From G958296245 sp963664035 (GTDB taxonomy: Bacteria; Chloroflexota; Dehalococcoidia; Lucifugimonadales; G958296245), in assembly GCA_963664035.2 (NCBI GenBank), contig OY760867.2:1612001-1676000 (forward strand): a stretch of DNA of 64,000 nucleotides, given 5' to 3'. The position numbers and the translations under genes are program-made. Under the pieces are notes generated by a model that had not been told where the DNA came from, did not search any database, and saw nothing but the letters and a program-made list of their open reading frames with translations. Within the stretch, counting starts at the first letter, position 1, and the number at the start of each line of letters is the position of its first letter. Below, one piece after another: positions 1 through 10,193 of this stretch.

Positions 1-314
1 AGCAGCTCCCGCTTTATCTCGAGACCCACGACGAAGAAGAAGACGGCCATCAGGCCCTCGTTCACCAGGTGCTCGAGGTCCTCCGAGATTGCGAAGATGT
101 GAATGTCGAATGAGATGTAGGTGTGCCAGAAGCTGGCGTACGAGTCCGACCAGGGGGAGTTGGCCCAGACCAGCGCTGCCGCGGCAGCCGCCAGCAGGGC
201 CATGGCGCCGATCTCCTCCGTGTGGATGAAGGTCTGGACGGGTACGCGCACCGCCCTGACGAGATAGGACGGTTCCCTCAACACCTTGGAAATCTCACGG
301 GGGCTATCTTTCAC
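1..314 (-). CDS. nhaA: Na+/H+ antiporter NhaA, N-terminal part (runs off window)
   Basis: This is the first ~104 codons of a minus-strand gene cut by the window edge. NhaA exchanges cytoplasmic Na+ (or Li+) for external protons in the inner membrane, serving sodium and pH homeostasis. The frame reads into the family signature VNEGLMAVFFFVVGLEIKRE, which lies at the start of a conserved NhaA membrane segment, after a first hydrophobic segment rich in Ala/Leu. The start is GTG at 314: an in-frame TAG lies two codons upstream, and a GAGG Shine-Dalgarno precedes it by 8 bases. It is divergent from the enolase-type gene at 468. Family assignment is firm; the rest of the gene is not visible. Confidence 0.88.
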   Translation of the reverse strand, partial: MKDSPREISKVLREPSYLVRAVRVPVQTFIHTEEIGAMALLAAAAAALVWANSPWSDSYASFWHTYISFDIHIFAISEDLEHLVNEGLMAVFFFVVGLEIKREL

Positions 315-467
315 GATCTATTCCTCGAAGCGGACTGGTGGCCATGGGTACATGGTACCGCATTCTCACGCTGGACTTGGGCCGCCGGACGCCGCGGGGT
401 ACTCCGGCGGACGCTGCGTAATGTAGTATTGTTGCCGCGTAACCGATTCCTGCGCTGGGGGCGAGCA

Positions 468-1610
468 GTGAAGATCACCGAAGTCAAGGCGATGCCGGTC
501 TGGGGCGGCTGGAGGAACCTCTGCATAGTCAAGGTCGAGACCGACGCCGGGCACCACGGTTGGGGCGAGTCCGGCCTCGTGGGGCGCGAGCTCGCCGTCG
601 CGGGCGCCGTGCGCCACTACAGGGAGTTCCTGCTCGGCAAGGACCCCCGCCGCATCGGCGCTCTCTGGCAGGAGATGTACCGGAGCCAGTACTTCGAGGG
701 CGGCCGCGTGCTCACGGCAGCCATCTCGGCCATCGACGTCGCGCTCCACGACCTCGTGGCCCGGAGCCTCGACGTGCCGGTCCACCAGCTCCTGGGCGGC
801 AAGCAGCGCCGCTACGTGCCCTGCTTCACCACCTCCCACGCCCCCATGGGCCCGCGCGTCGTCGAGGACGTGGCCGGCATGGTCGCCCGCGGCTGGCCGG
901 CGATACGCTGCGTCTTCGGCGTGCCCCAGTCGGAAGACGACCGCCTCTTCGAGCCCAGGGAGTCGATAGCGCTGACTTCCGAGTGGATGACGAAGGTGCG
1001 GGAGGCCGTAGGCAACGGCCCGGTCGTCGGGCTGGAGTACCACCACCGGCTCAGCGTGGCCGAGGCTGCGTCATTCTGCCAGAAGATGCCCAGGGGCACG
1101 CTGGACTTCCTCGAGGAGCCGATCCGCGACGAGACGCCGGCCGCCTACCAAGCCCTGAGGAGCATGACCGACGTGCCGTTCGCCATCGGCGAGGAGTTCT
1201 CCAGCAAGTGGGCCTTCCTGCCGTACATAGAGCAGGGGCTCGTCAACCTTGCGCGCATCGACGTCTGCAACGTCGGCGGCTTGACCGAGGCGATGAAGGT
1301 CGCCGGCTGGTGCGAGGCCCACTATATCGACGTGATGCCCCACAACCCGCTCGGCCCCATCAGCACAGCCGCCAACCTCCACTTCGCCGCTGCCGTGCCC
1401 AACTACGCCTGGCTGGAGGAGCGCACCTCCGACCTCGTCTTCAGCGAAGAGATGTTCCCGGTGCAGCCCAAGATCGAGGGCGTCCGGTACCCCGTGCCGG
1501 ACGGTCCCGGCCTCGGCGTCGAGTTCAACGAGGCCGCCGCGGAGGGACCGTTCCGCTTCTGGGAAGCCCCCCACCTGCACCGCAGCGACGGCTCCTACAC
1601 GAACCAGTGA
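468..1610 (+). CDS. Enolase-superfamily sugar-acid dehydratase (galactonate dehydratase-like)
   Basis: 380 aa, N-terminal capping domain followed by a TIM barrel, the mandelate racemase/muconate lactonising fold. These enzymes abstract an alpha-proton from a carboxylate bound to Mg2+, here probably dehydrating a sugar acid. Visible ligand regions are LEYHHRLS (Glu in place of the usual first Asp, followed by the His seen in galactonate dehydratase types), FLEEPI and IGEEF; PHNPLGP near residue 290 supplies the second catalytic His. The GTG start at 468 gives VKITEVKAMPVW, the usual first strand; the frame is open further upstream, but that part overlaps the nhaA start region. The stop overlaps the next gene by GTGA, so the two are translationally coupled. 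The substrate cannot be read from sequence. Confidence 0.85.
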   Translation: MKITEVKAMPVWGGWRNLCIVKVETDAGHHGWGESGLVGRELAVAGAVRHYREFLLGKDPRRIGALWQEMYRSQYFEGGRVLTAAISAIDVALHDLVARSLDVPVHQLLGGKQRRYVPCFTTSHAPMGPRVVEDVAGMVARGWPAIRCVFGVPQSEDDRLFEPRESIALTSEWMTKVREAVGNGPVVGLEYHHRLSVAEAASFCQKMPRGTLDFLEEPIRDETPAAYQALRSMTDVPFAIGEEFSSKWAFLPYIEQGLVNLARIDVCNVGGLTEAMKVAGWCEAHYIDVMPHNPLGPISTAANLHFAAAVPNYAWLEERTSDLVFSEEMFPVQPKIEGVRYPVPDGPGLGVEFNEAAAEGPFRFWEAPHLHRSDGSYTNQ

Positions 1611-2437
1611 CCACGTACACCATCCCCAGGAGCGCCAGCGGCAGGAGCGCCCTACAGGTGGCGCGCATGGCGGCCCGCGAAGCCGGAGCGCTGCTGCTCG
1701 AAAGGTTCGGGGACGTGAGAGACGTCAGGCTCAAGAGCCCCGGCAACCCGGTCACCGACGTCGACCTGGCAGCCGAGAGCCTGGTAAAGGAGCGCCTGGG
1801 CGGCGAGTACCCCGGCATGGCGGTCCTGGGCGAGGAGTCGCCGGGACTGCCCTACGACGAAGGTTACGTCTGGATCGTGGACCCGCTCGACGGCACCCGC
1901 AACTACGCTATCGGCGTGCCGCACTTCTCCGTGGTGGTGGGCCTGGTATTGGACGGCGAGCCGCTGGTCGGCGTCAACTACGACCCCGTCAGGGACGAGA
2001 TGTTCGACGCCGAGCTGGGCGGCGGCGCATTTTTGAACGGCCGGCCGATCTCCGTGTCCACAAAGCCCGAAATGTCGGACGCCATAGTGGGGACCGACCT
2101 CAGCTACGACGGCGACGGCGCCGCCAACGGGCTGGACGTCGTCCGCGGCATGTGGCCCGGTTTCCAGGCCCTCCGCGTCATGGGATCGGCGGCCCTGGGC
2201 ATTGCGTACACGGCGGCGGGCAGGCACGACCTCTACTTCCACCACAAGCTGGAGCCGTGGGACCAGGTGGCCGGCATCCTGCTGGCGCGCGAGGCCGGCG
2301 GCGTGGTCACGGACCGCAACGGGGAACGCGCCGGCCTGGACAGCGACGGCCTAATCGCGTCCAACGCGGCGCTGCACCAGCAGTTCCTCAGGCTGACCGA
2401 AGGCACGGCCTGGCGGTATCCCGCCAGGCAAGGGTGA
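1607..2437 (+). CDS. Inositol monophosphatase-family phosphatase
   Basis: 276 aa member of the IMPase/SuhB/CysQ family of Mg2+-dependent phosphatases that hydrolyse small sugar or nucleotide phosphates in the cytoplasm. The metal motifs are in order: GEES near residue 78, WIVDPLDGTRNYAIG near residue 95, and PWDQVAGILLAREAGG near residue 220. The length is typical. The GTG start overlaps the TGA of the upstream dehydratase (GTGA), which implies a two-gene operon; acting on a phosphorylated product or precursor of the same sugar-acid route is plausible but unproven. Assignment to SuhB versus another branch cannot be made by eye. Confidence 0.87.
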   Translation: MTTYTIPRSASGRSALQVARMAAREAGALLLERFGDVRDVRLKSPGNPVTDVDLAAESLVKERLGGEYPGMAVLGEESPGLPYDEGYVWIVDPLDGTRNYAIGVPHFSVVVGLVLDGEPLVGVNYDPVRDEMFDAELGGGAFLNGRPISVSTKPEMSDAIVGTDLSYDGDGAANGLDVVRGMWPGFQALRVMGSAALGIAYTAAGRHDLYFHHKLEPWDQVAGILLAREAGGVVTDRNGERAGLDSDGLIASNAALHQQFLRLTEGTAWRYPARQG

Positions 2438-2474
2438 CGAGGGGCCGATTGCCGTTGTCCCTGAACGCTCCCGC

Positions 2475-2858
2475 TCAAGACTCCTTCATGAGTTTCTCAA
2501 GAAGTTTCGCGTTGCGTCTATCATCATCGCCTTTGAACATTCCTATCAGCCCTATGGCCGCGATGATGACTCCGATGACCACCATGATCATTCCGCCGTA
2601 CTCTATTATCCATCGCACGATCCACAGGTCGAGCAGGAAACGCATGAACACGCTCATGACGGCTACGACGATGCCGAGGGCAAACAAGACCGATCCCCAC
2701 AGCTTGTCCGGTACGCCTCCGTACACCACGGCTGCGCCACCTACCACGGCAACGATTATCCCGGCGGCCATGAGCAGAGTTGCCGTGAGGTTGAACAATA
2801 GCGTAGTGGACAGGCCCACTGCCGCCAGCACGATGCCGAGTATCATCATCTTGCCCAT
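2475..2858 (-). CDS. Small multi-pass membrane protein, unknown function
   Basis: 127 aa with four strongly hydrophobic segments (about residues 4-22, 28-48, 56-75 and 85-107) separated by very short loops, ending in a charged tail GDDDRRNAKLLEKLMKES. It is predicted to sit in the cytoplasmic membrane. I do not recognise a named family. Its start lies inside the 3' end of the ribbon-helix-helix gene (13-base overlap), so the two are co-transcribed, with the putative regulator first. Confidence 0.7.
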   Translation of the reverse strand: MGKMMILGIVLAAVGLSTTLLFNLTATLLMAAGIIVAVVGGAAVVYGGVPDKLWGSVLFALGIVVAVMSVFMRFLLDLWIVRWIIEYGGMIMVVIGVIIAAIGLIGMFKGDDDRRNAKLLEKLMKES

Positions 2859-3085
2859 CGTTCGGCTCTCCCCAGTTCTCTTCTAACTTCCTCGGAGGAA
2901 TACACACGCTCCTTGCCAACTCTAACCCGCTCCAGTACCTCTACGGCGAGATAGTAGTCCTCCACCTCCTCGAGGCCGCGTTCGACGATCTCAGACAGGT
3001 AGGACTCTTTGCTGCGGTCGGTCTGGCTGGCTAGTTCATCGAGGCGCTGCTCGGCCTCTTTGGACAATTCAATCGAGATTGGCAT
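2846..3085 (-). CDS. Ribbon-helix-helix antitoxin-like DNA-binding protein
   Basis: 79 aa. The N-terminus MPISIELSKEAEQRLDELA, with a following helix around SKESYLSEIVERGLEE, is the beta-alpha-alpha pattern of RHH (RelB/CopG/DUF6290-like) antitoxins. The C-terminus ERVYSSEEVRRELG resembles the toxin-binding tail of RelB-type antitoxins. A RelE/ParE-like toxin would normally follow, but the downstream gene is instead a small membrane protein. A perfect 14-base palindrome 47 bases upstream is a candidate operator. Confidence 0.72.
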   Translation of the reverse strand: MPISIELSKEAEQRLDELASQTDRSKESYLSEIVERGLEEVEDYYLAVEVLERVRVGKERVYSSEEVRRELGRAERWAR

Positions 3086-3131
3086 GACCTGACCTCGTCA
3101 CGGTTGCTCGCTTCCCATCCCACAATTACTG

Positions 3132-3145
3132 GTGCGTATACGCAC
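3132..3145. promoter_or_regulatory. Perfect palindrome GTGCGTATACGCAC, candidate operator
   Basis: This 14-base perfect dyad lies between the initiator tRNA and the ribbon-helix-helix gene starting at 3085. RHH repressors bind such dyads to control their own operons. The link to that protein is inferred from position only. Confidence 0.4.
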
Positions 3146-3174
3146 ACGGCCCCCGATGTGCTGCGGGGGCCGTG
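3145..3174 (-). terminator. GC-rich hairpin downstream of tRNA-fMet
   Basis: The 10-base arms CACGGCCCCC (3145-3154) and GGGGGCCGTG (3165-3174) can pair around a 10-base loop. It lies just 3' of the tRNA in the transcribed direction. No T-run follows on the minus strand, so it may be a processing or stabilising stem rather than an intrinsic terminator. Confidence 0.45.
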
Positions 3175-3186
3175 CTCGATGTACAT

Positions 3187-3260
<74 letters not shown>

Positions 3261-3294
3261 ACGTAACCTTGCTTTACCGAATCCTGCTCTGGAT

Positions 3295-3311
3295 ATAGAA
3301 GAGTCCTAATG

Positions 3312-3320
<9 letters not shown>
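3295..3320. repeat. 3' arm of the 23S processing stem
   Basis: This 26-base segment at the 3' end of the 23S gene (partly inside the mature end) is the reverse complement of 6475-6500 with one mismatch. In the precursor the two arms would form the long helix that RNase III-type enzymes cut to release 23S rRNA. Confidence 0.8.
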
Positions 3321-6474
<3,154 letters not shown>

Positions 6475-6484
<10 letters not shown>

Positions 6485-6500
6485 ATTAGGGCTCTTCTAT
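6475..6500. repeat. 5' arm of the 23S processing stem
   Basis: Reverse complement of 3295-3320 with a single mismatch (GGGCTC against GGACTC), abutting the 23S 5' end. Confidence 0.8.
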
Positions 6501-6522
6501 TTCTTTCTTTCGCGCAGGATTC

Positions 6523-6539
6523 AGTTGTTAAGGTACAAG
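6523..6539 (-). promoter_or_regulatory. boxA-like antitermination site in 23S leader
   Basis: The minus strand reads TTGTACCTTAACAACTG between the leader hairpin and the 23S gene. It resembles rRNA boxA (consensus TGCTCTTTAACA), which recruits Nus factors. Assignment is by pattern only. Confidence 0.45.
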
Positions 6540-6568
6540 AAAAGACGGCCGGGCAACCCCCGGCCGTC
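6536..6568 (-). terminator. Hairpin plus T-run in the 23S leader (attenuator-like)
   Basis: The 10-base arms at 6559-6568 and 6544-6553 pair perfectly around a 5-base loop. On the minus strand they are followed directly by TTTTCTTG, the geometry of an intrinsic terminator. It lies between the strong promoter at 6634-6663 and the 23S gene. Read-through would be needed for 23S synthesis from that promoter. It could also terminate upstream minus-strand transcription from the Uma2 gene. Confidence 0.6.
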
Positions 6569-6633
6569 GCCGAGTGTCGCGCTCTGATGCTGTGCTACGT
6601 TGCTTGCTCGCGCATGCCTGGCTCGATTCAGGC

Positions 6634-6663
6634 ATTATAGGGGCCGCCCGCCGGCAAAGTCAA
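6634..6663 (-). promoter_or_regulatory. Sigma70-type promoter for 23S rRNA
   Basis: Reading the minus strand, TTGACT (6663-6658) and a perfect TATAAT (6639-6634) are separated by 18 bases. This is one of the best promoter matches in the window. It would start transcription near 6627, giving a ~140-nt leader before 23S. It lies in the gap between the Uma2 gene and the rRNA. Confidence 0.75.
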
Positions 6664-6702
6664 GCCGATGGTCGATGACGACCGGTACATCCGCCGCCAT
6701 CC

Positions 6703-7506
6703 CTACGCGCCGCGCAGTCGCCGCAGCTCCGCTTCCATCTCGGCCAGGCGGGCCTCGGCGGACTCCCGGCCCATTCGCTCGGACTCGGCCCAAGCCTCGG
6801 CGGACTCGGCACGGGCCTCGGCAGCCTCCCGGCCCGTGCGCTCGATAGCGGCGCGAGCTTCGGCGGACTCGCGGGCCGCGGCGGTCTCGGCGTAGTTCTC
6901 CAGCCAGCGGCCCGCCGCAGGGTCGTAGAAGCGCAGACGACCTTCCGTCCAGCACAGGTCGAGGTCCAGCATCGGGCTGCGGCCCCGGATGACGCCGTCC
7001 GGCTCGCTCCTCGTCTCGAAGCGGCGGTATTCCCCCTCCGTCAGGTACTCGCCCACCAGCGGCTCGCCGTAGTGGTCGCCGCCCGTCGGGTCGAAGCGCC
7101 AATACTCCCGGACGCCCAGGCTGGCGTACAGGTCGCGCTTGGGCCCCACGTCGTTCGACGCCGTCGACTTAGACCCTATCTCCAGGACGAAGTCGGGCGC
7201 CTTGCCCACCTCCCACACCCTGTAGTTGTTGAACCGCCTGATCGACTCCTCGTCGACCTCAAAGGCCACGTAGCAGTCCGGAGACACCCACTTCCTGGGA
7301 TCGCCCTCGACGTAGTAGACGAAGGTGTCGCCGCTGACCGCGGTCGTTGGGCCGCCCAGGTGGTGTCTCAGCGTCGAAACGGCGTCTACGAAATGCGGTT
7401 CCTGCTCATATCCGTCTGGCAATGGCATACCGTCCGTTTCGGGATAGAAGACCTCATCGACCTCGGCGGGCCTGCCCTTGGTCAGGATTGTGGGTATCGT
7501 GGCCAT
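6703..7506 (-). CDS. Uma2-family (DUF820) PD-(D/E)XK nuclease-like protein with coiled-coil tail
   Basis: 267 aa. Residues ~30-190 show the Uma2/DUF820 pattern: SPDCYVAFEV, then PDFVLEIGSKSTASND, and a downstream Lys/Tyr helix ending GVREYWRFDP. Together these make a restriction-endonuclease-like fold of unknown natural substrate. The last ~70 residues are Ala/Glu/Arg-rich heptads (ARESAEARA, EAEARL types), predicted to form a long coiled coil. The start at 7506 is preceded by AGGAG at 8 bases; a longer in-frame extension lacks a ribosome site. It stands alone between the rRNA promoter and a convergently unrelated operon. Confidence 0.82.
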   Translation of the reverse strand: MATIPTILTKGRPAEVDEVFYPETDGMPLPDGYEQEPHFVDAVSTLRHHLGGPTTAVSGDTFVYYVEGDPRKWVSPDCYVAFEVDEESIRRFNNYRVWEVGKAPDFVLEIGSKSTASNDVGPKRDLYASLGVREYWRFDPTGGDHYGEPLVGEYLTEGEYRRFETRSEPDGVIRGRSPMLDLDLCWTEGRLRFYDPAAGRWLENYAETAAARESAEARAAIERTGREAAEARAESAEAWAESERMGRESAEARLAEMEAELRRLRGA

Positions 7507-7575
7507 GACTCTTGCTCCTGCCCAATATGATAGCACGGATGCCCAATTCGATTTTGGGTCTCGCCCTATATGGCC

Positions 7576-8319
7576 CTATCTGGTCTGGATGCTCCCGCGC
7601 ACGTAGTCCGCGTCGTCCGACGCGAGGAACACCATCACCGCGGCCACCCCGTCGGGGGAGGCGAGGTTCGCCATCGTCCGATCGTACAACTCGCGGTCCC
7701 CCTTGTTGCGCAGCAACTCCTCCGTCGCCGCCACCTTCAGCGGCGTGTCCAGCTCGCCGGGCAGCATGTCGTGAACCCTGATCCCGAACTCAGAAAGATG
7801 CCTGGCCATCGTCATGGCGAGCCCGTGCGTGCCTCCCTTGCTGGCCCCATATGCGTAGGAGGAGCTGCCCCCCAATACGCCGGCCCCGGACGACGTCAGC
7901 ACGATGACCCCGCTCCCCTGCGGCTTCATGTGCCGCGCAACGTGCTTGCTCACCAGGTACGACCCCTTCACGTTCACGTCGATCACGGGGTCCCATATCG
8001 TGTCGTCCACCCTCGTAATGTCCAGCCCCGCGCCCTTCAGGATGCCCGCCAGGTGAAGCAGAGCGTCGATGCCGCCCATCCACCCGGCGGCCTCGTCCAC
8101 GGCGGCGCTGACGCCAGCCTCGTCCGTCACGTCAACGTGCCAGTACTGCGCGACGCCGCCATCCTCCTCTATCGCGGCCAGCGTGACCGACGCGCTCGCG
8201 TCCTCTATGTCGAACGCCGCCACGCGCGCTCCCTCCGACGCGGCGCGTATGGCCGCCGCCCTGCCGATACCCGTCGCCGCGCCCGTCACCAGCACGCGCT
8301 TTCCGTCAAGCCTTCCCAT
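7576..8319 (-). CDS. SDR-family NAD(P)-dependent oxidoreductase
   Basis: 247 aa Rossmann-fold short-chain dehydrogenase. It has the cofactor motif TGAATGIG near residue 12, catalytic Ser in LTSSGAG (~140), YxxxK in YGASKGG (~155), and the C-terminal MVFLASDDADYVRG typical of classical SDRs. Its start overlaps the end of the upstream isomerase-like gene by 14 bases, so the pair forms an operon probably acting on one sugar or polyol substrate. The exact substrate is unknown. Confidence 0.85.
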   Translation of the reverse strand: MGRLDGKRVLVTGAATGIGRAAAIRAASEGARVAAFDIEDASASVTLAAIEEDGGVAQYWHVDVTDEAGVSAAVDEAAGWMGGIDALLHLAGILKGAGLDITRVDDTIWDPVIDVNVKGSYLVSKHVARHMKPQGSGVIVLTSSGAGVLGGSSSYAYGASKGGTHGLAMTMARHLSEFGIRVHDMLPGELDTPLKVAATEELLRNKGDRELYDRTMANLASPDGVAAVMVFLASDDADYVRGSIQTR

Positions 8320-9193
8320 CTTCGCCTCCTGGGCCGGCGCCCCACGTTATGCCGGCGCGCGCCGCGATCTCCCTGTACCTCTCCGCCGCCGCCGCGTAGC
8401 GGTCCGGCGGGATGTGCTCGATCAGCACGTGCGCCTCGGGACAGGCCCGCTCCATCCCCCGCAGGAACGTCTCGTGGTCCAACATGCCGGAGCCTATCTC
8501 GACCTCCTCGAACCCCACCAGCAGCTGCTCCACGACCCGGAAGTCCTTGGCGTGCGCCCCGATCGTCACGTCCCCAAGCAGGTCGAAGAACTCCCCGAGG
8601 AACCTCGGCATGTCCAGCGCGTCCTCGAGGCTGCCCACGAAGTTCACGGGGTCCTGGTTGAAGCCGAGAGCCGGCATCCCAACCGCGTCCACGAAGTCCC
8701 GTACCCGCCGCGCCGAGTAGAGCGGCGAGACGGCCCCGCCCTCCACCGCGACGCGCACCCCCTCGCCCTCCGCCGCGGCGCAGATCCGGCGGGCGCCGTC
8801 CACCAGCCGGTCGAAGACCTCCTCCGTCCTGTTCCCCGGGTGCGGCAGCCACGCCCCGTTGGGATTCAGGCTGCCCGGCCTTAGGTACGTGTTGGGCGCG
8901 CCCAGCCGCCGAGTCAGCCCGCACATCCGCTTTACGAACTCGACCGCGTAAGACCGCTCTGCTTCGTTGGAGCTGACCAGCGCGCCGCCGTACCGGCCGT
9001 TCGTCTGCCCTATCAACAGGCCCGCATCTTCGAACAGCCCCCTCAGCCGGGCCACCTCCCTATCGCCCACCGCCTCCGGGTCCCCCACCACCAGGTTCAG
9101 CACCGCGAAGCCCTCCCGGCGCGCCTCTCCCAACGCGGCGGCGGTCACGTCCCGCCAATCGTCCGGTATCCGGTTGGCCGCCCCGAGCAGCAA
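8306..9193 (-). CDS. Sugar phosphate isomerase/epimerase-like TIM-barrel protein
   Basis: 295 aa AP-endonuclease-2/xylose isomerase-like TIM barrel. Metal-site segments typical of the family appear as VAVEGG (~165), GFNQDPVNF (~195), IGAHAKDF (~230) and HVLIEHIPPDRY (~270). Members isomerise or epimerise keto-sugars and inositol derivatives using a divalent metal. It is first in a two-gene minus-strand operon with the SDR, a common pairing in polyol catabolism. The substrate cannot be deduced. Confidence 0.8.
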   Translation of the reverse strand: MLLGAANRIPDDWRDVTAAALGEARREGFAVLNLVVGDPEAVGDREVARLRGLFEDAGLLIGQTNGRYGGALVSSNEAERSYAVEFVKRMCGLTRRLGAPNTYLRPGSLNPNGAWLPHPGNRTEEVFDRLVDGARRICAAAEGEGVRVAVEGGAVSPLYSARRVRDFVDAVGMPALGFNQDPVNFVGSLEDALDMPRFLGEFFDLLGDVTIGAHAKDFRVVEQLLVGFEEVEIGSGMLDHETFLRGMERACPEAHVLIEHIPPDRYAAAAERYREIAARAGITWGAGPGGEDGKA

Positions 9194-9378
9194 GTCGCCC
9201 CTCCTCTATATATGGTCCCCGTCCGGCTTGCGTGTCGCGCCGAGCCCTAGTGTTCCAACATTGTTGAAATGATGGCTAACCTTGAATCCCCTCCCCCATT
9301 TTGGGGGAGGGTTAGGGTGGGGGCACCGCTGCCCCGCGCAGTATTCTCTCCACCCTTCATTGCTAGGTTGTCGGTCCA
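9194..9378. repeat. Intergenic gap with G/C-run palindromic repeat
   Basis: A hairpin made of CCCCTCCCCC and GGGGGAGGGTTAGGG lies at about 9289-9325, followed by TGGGGGC. The same motif (C-run, loop, GGGGGAAGGTTAGGATGGGGG) recurs near 13110-13155, 51170, 52530, 52675 and 52810, so it is a dispersed REP-like family. No gene is visible in this gap. Confidence 0.65.
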
Positions 9379-9825
9379 CTAGGAGCTTCTCCTGCGAAGA
9401 GTCACGTACGTGACCACCGTCGACGTTATCAGGCTCAGCAGCCCTCCGATGAGAATGTCAACGGGCACCAGGATGGTGGGCCACGTGGATAGCATCAGGA
9501 AGATCGGCACGATGTAGGTGGCATAAGCCGCGCAGCCCAGGACGAAGCTGTTCTTCACCGCTTTGAGGAGGTTGTTCTCCTTCACTGCCGGCTCAATCGC
9601 CAGGTAGCTGTTGGCGAATGCGATCAGCGACAGGAATACGAGCAGGGCGAGTATCTCGGCTCCACCCCACGTATCCATCTGCCTCCCGAAGCGGTCGAGG
9701 AGTACGTCGTTGCCGCTCGCCTCGTAGAGACTCTCATACATGCCCCGCGCGATGGGCGAGAGGTTCCACCCCACGTCGATTATCGTGTATGTCAAGAATG
9801 CCGCTATGAACCTGACGTACTGCAT
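9379..9825 (-). CDS. DUF2177-like membrane protein
   Basis: 148 aa with four hydrophobic segments. The N-terminal TYTIIDVGW followed by MYESL, the central FANSYLAIEPAV, and GCAAYATYIVPIFL with a later W and D match the layout of DUF2177 membrane proteins (family motifs xIDxxWL, AYATYDLTN and D at the start of the last helix). The function of that family is unknown. It is a single gene starting with ATG at 9825. Confidence 0.65.
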   Translation of the reverse strand: MQYVRFIAAFLTYTIIDVGWNLSPIARGMYESLYEASGNDVLLDRFGRQMDTWGGAEILALLVFLSLIAFANSYLAIEPAVKENNLLKAVKNSFVLGCAAYATYIVPIFLMLSTWPTILVPVDILIGGLLSLITSTVVTYVTLRRRSS

Positions 9826-10193
9826 GAGTCACCTCGTCCGTGGCTTGAGTTCGTTCCGCTGCCGCCGCTCTTTGTACCATTCGCCAACCGGTCTGGCAAG
9901 CGCGGGAACGGGAGGGTTGAGAGCCATGGAAACCTCTGTATTCCGTTTCATGCCCTTTCTTAGACGAAATCCAGCGCGCCTACTCATGAACGCCAATATA
10001 CGAAAAACAATTCCTGATACCTACGCGACACGCCTCTATACGTCCTATTTTTCATGAATCGTTACGATGATAGTTGTGATTCAATGCACAATGTTGACAT
10101 ATTCGCGCCAATACGGTTATCGTAATCGGCGTAACCGCAGGCAGACCCGCCTGCGTTGCGTTCTACCTATATCCGGCGCTATGGAGGTCGATC
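9826..10193. other. Intergenic region, locally AT-richer
   Basis: 368 bases without a supportable gene. The central part (about 9930-10120) is clearly less GC-rich than its surroundings. It holds a candidate promoter, TTGACA at 10094-10099 and TATCGT at 10118-10123 with an 18-base spacer, facing the gene at 10194. Confidence 0.5.
10094..10123 (+). promoter_or_regulatory. Candidate sigma70 promoter for the 10194 gene
   Basis: A perfect -35 TTGACA is followed after 18 bases by TATCGT, a weaker -10 box. The gene starts 71 bases downstream. Confidence 0.5.

Noticed and set aside
123..467. Upstream extension of the first enolase-type frame
   Set aside because: It lies antisense to the conserved nhaA start, and the family N-terminus begins at 468.
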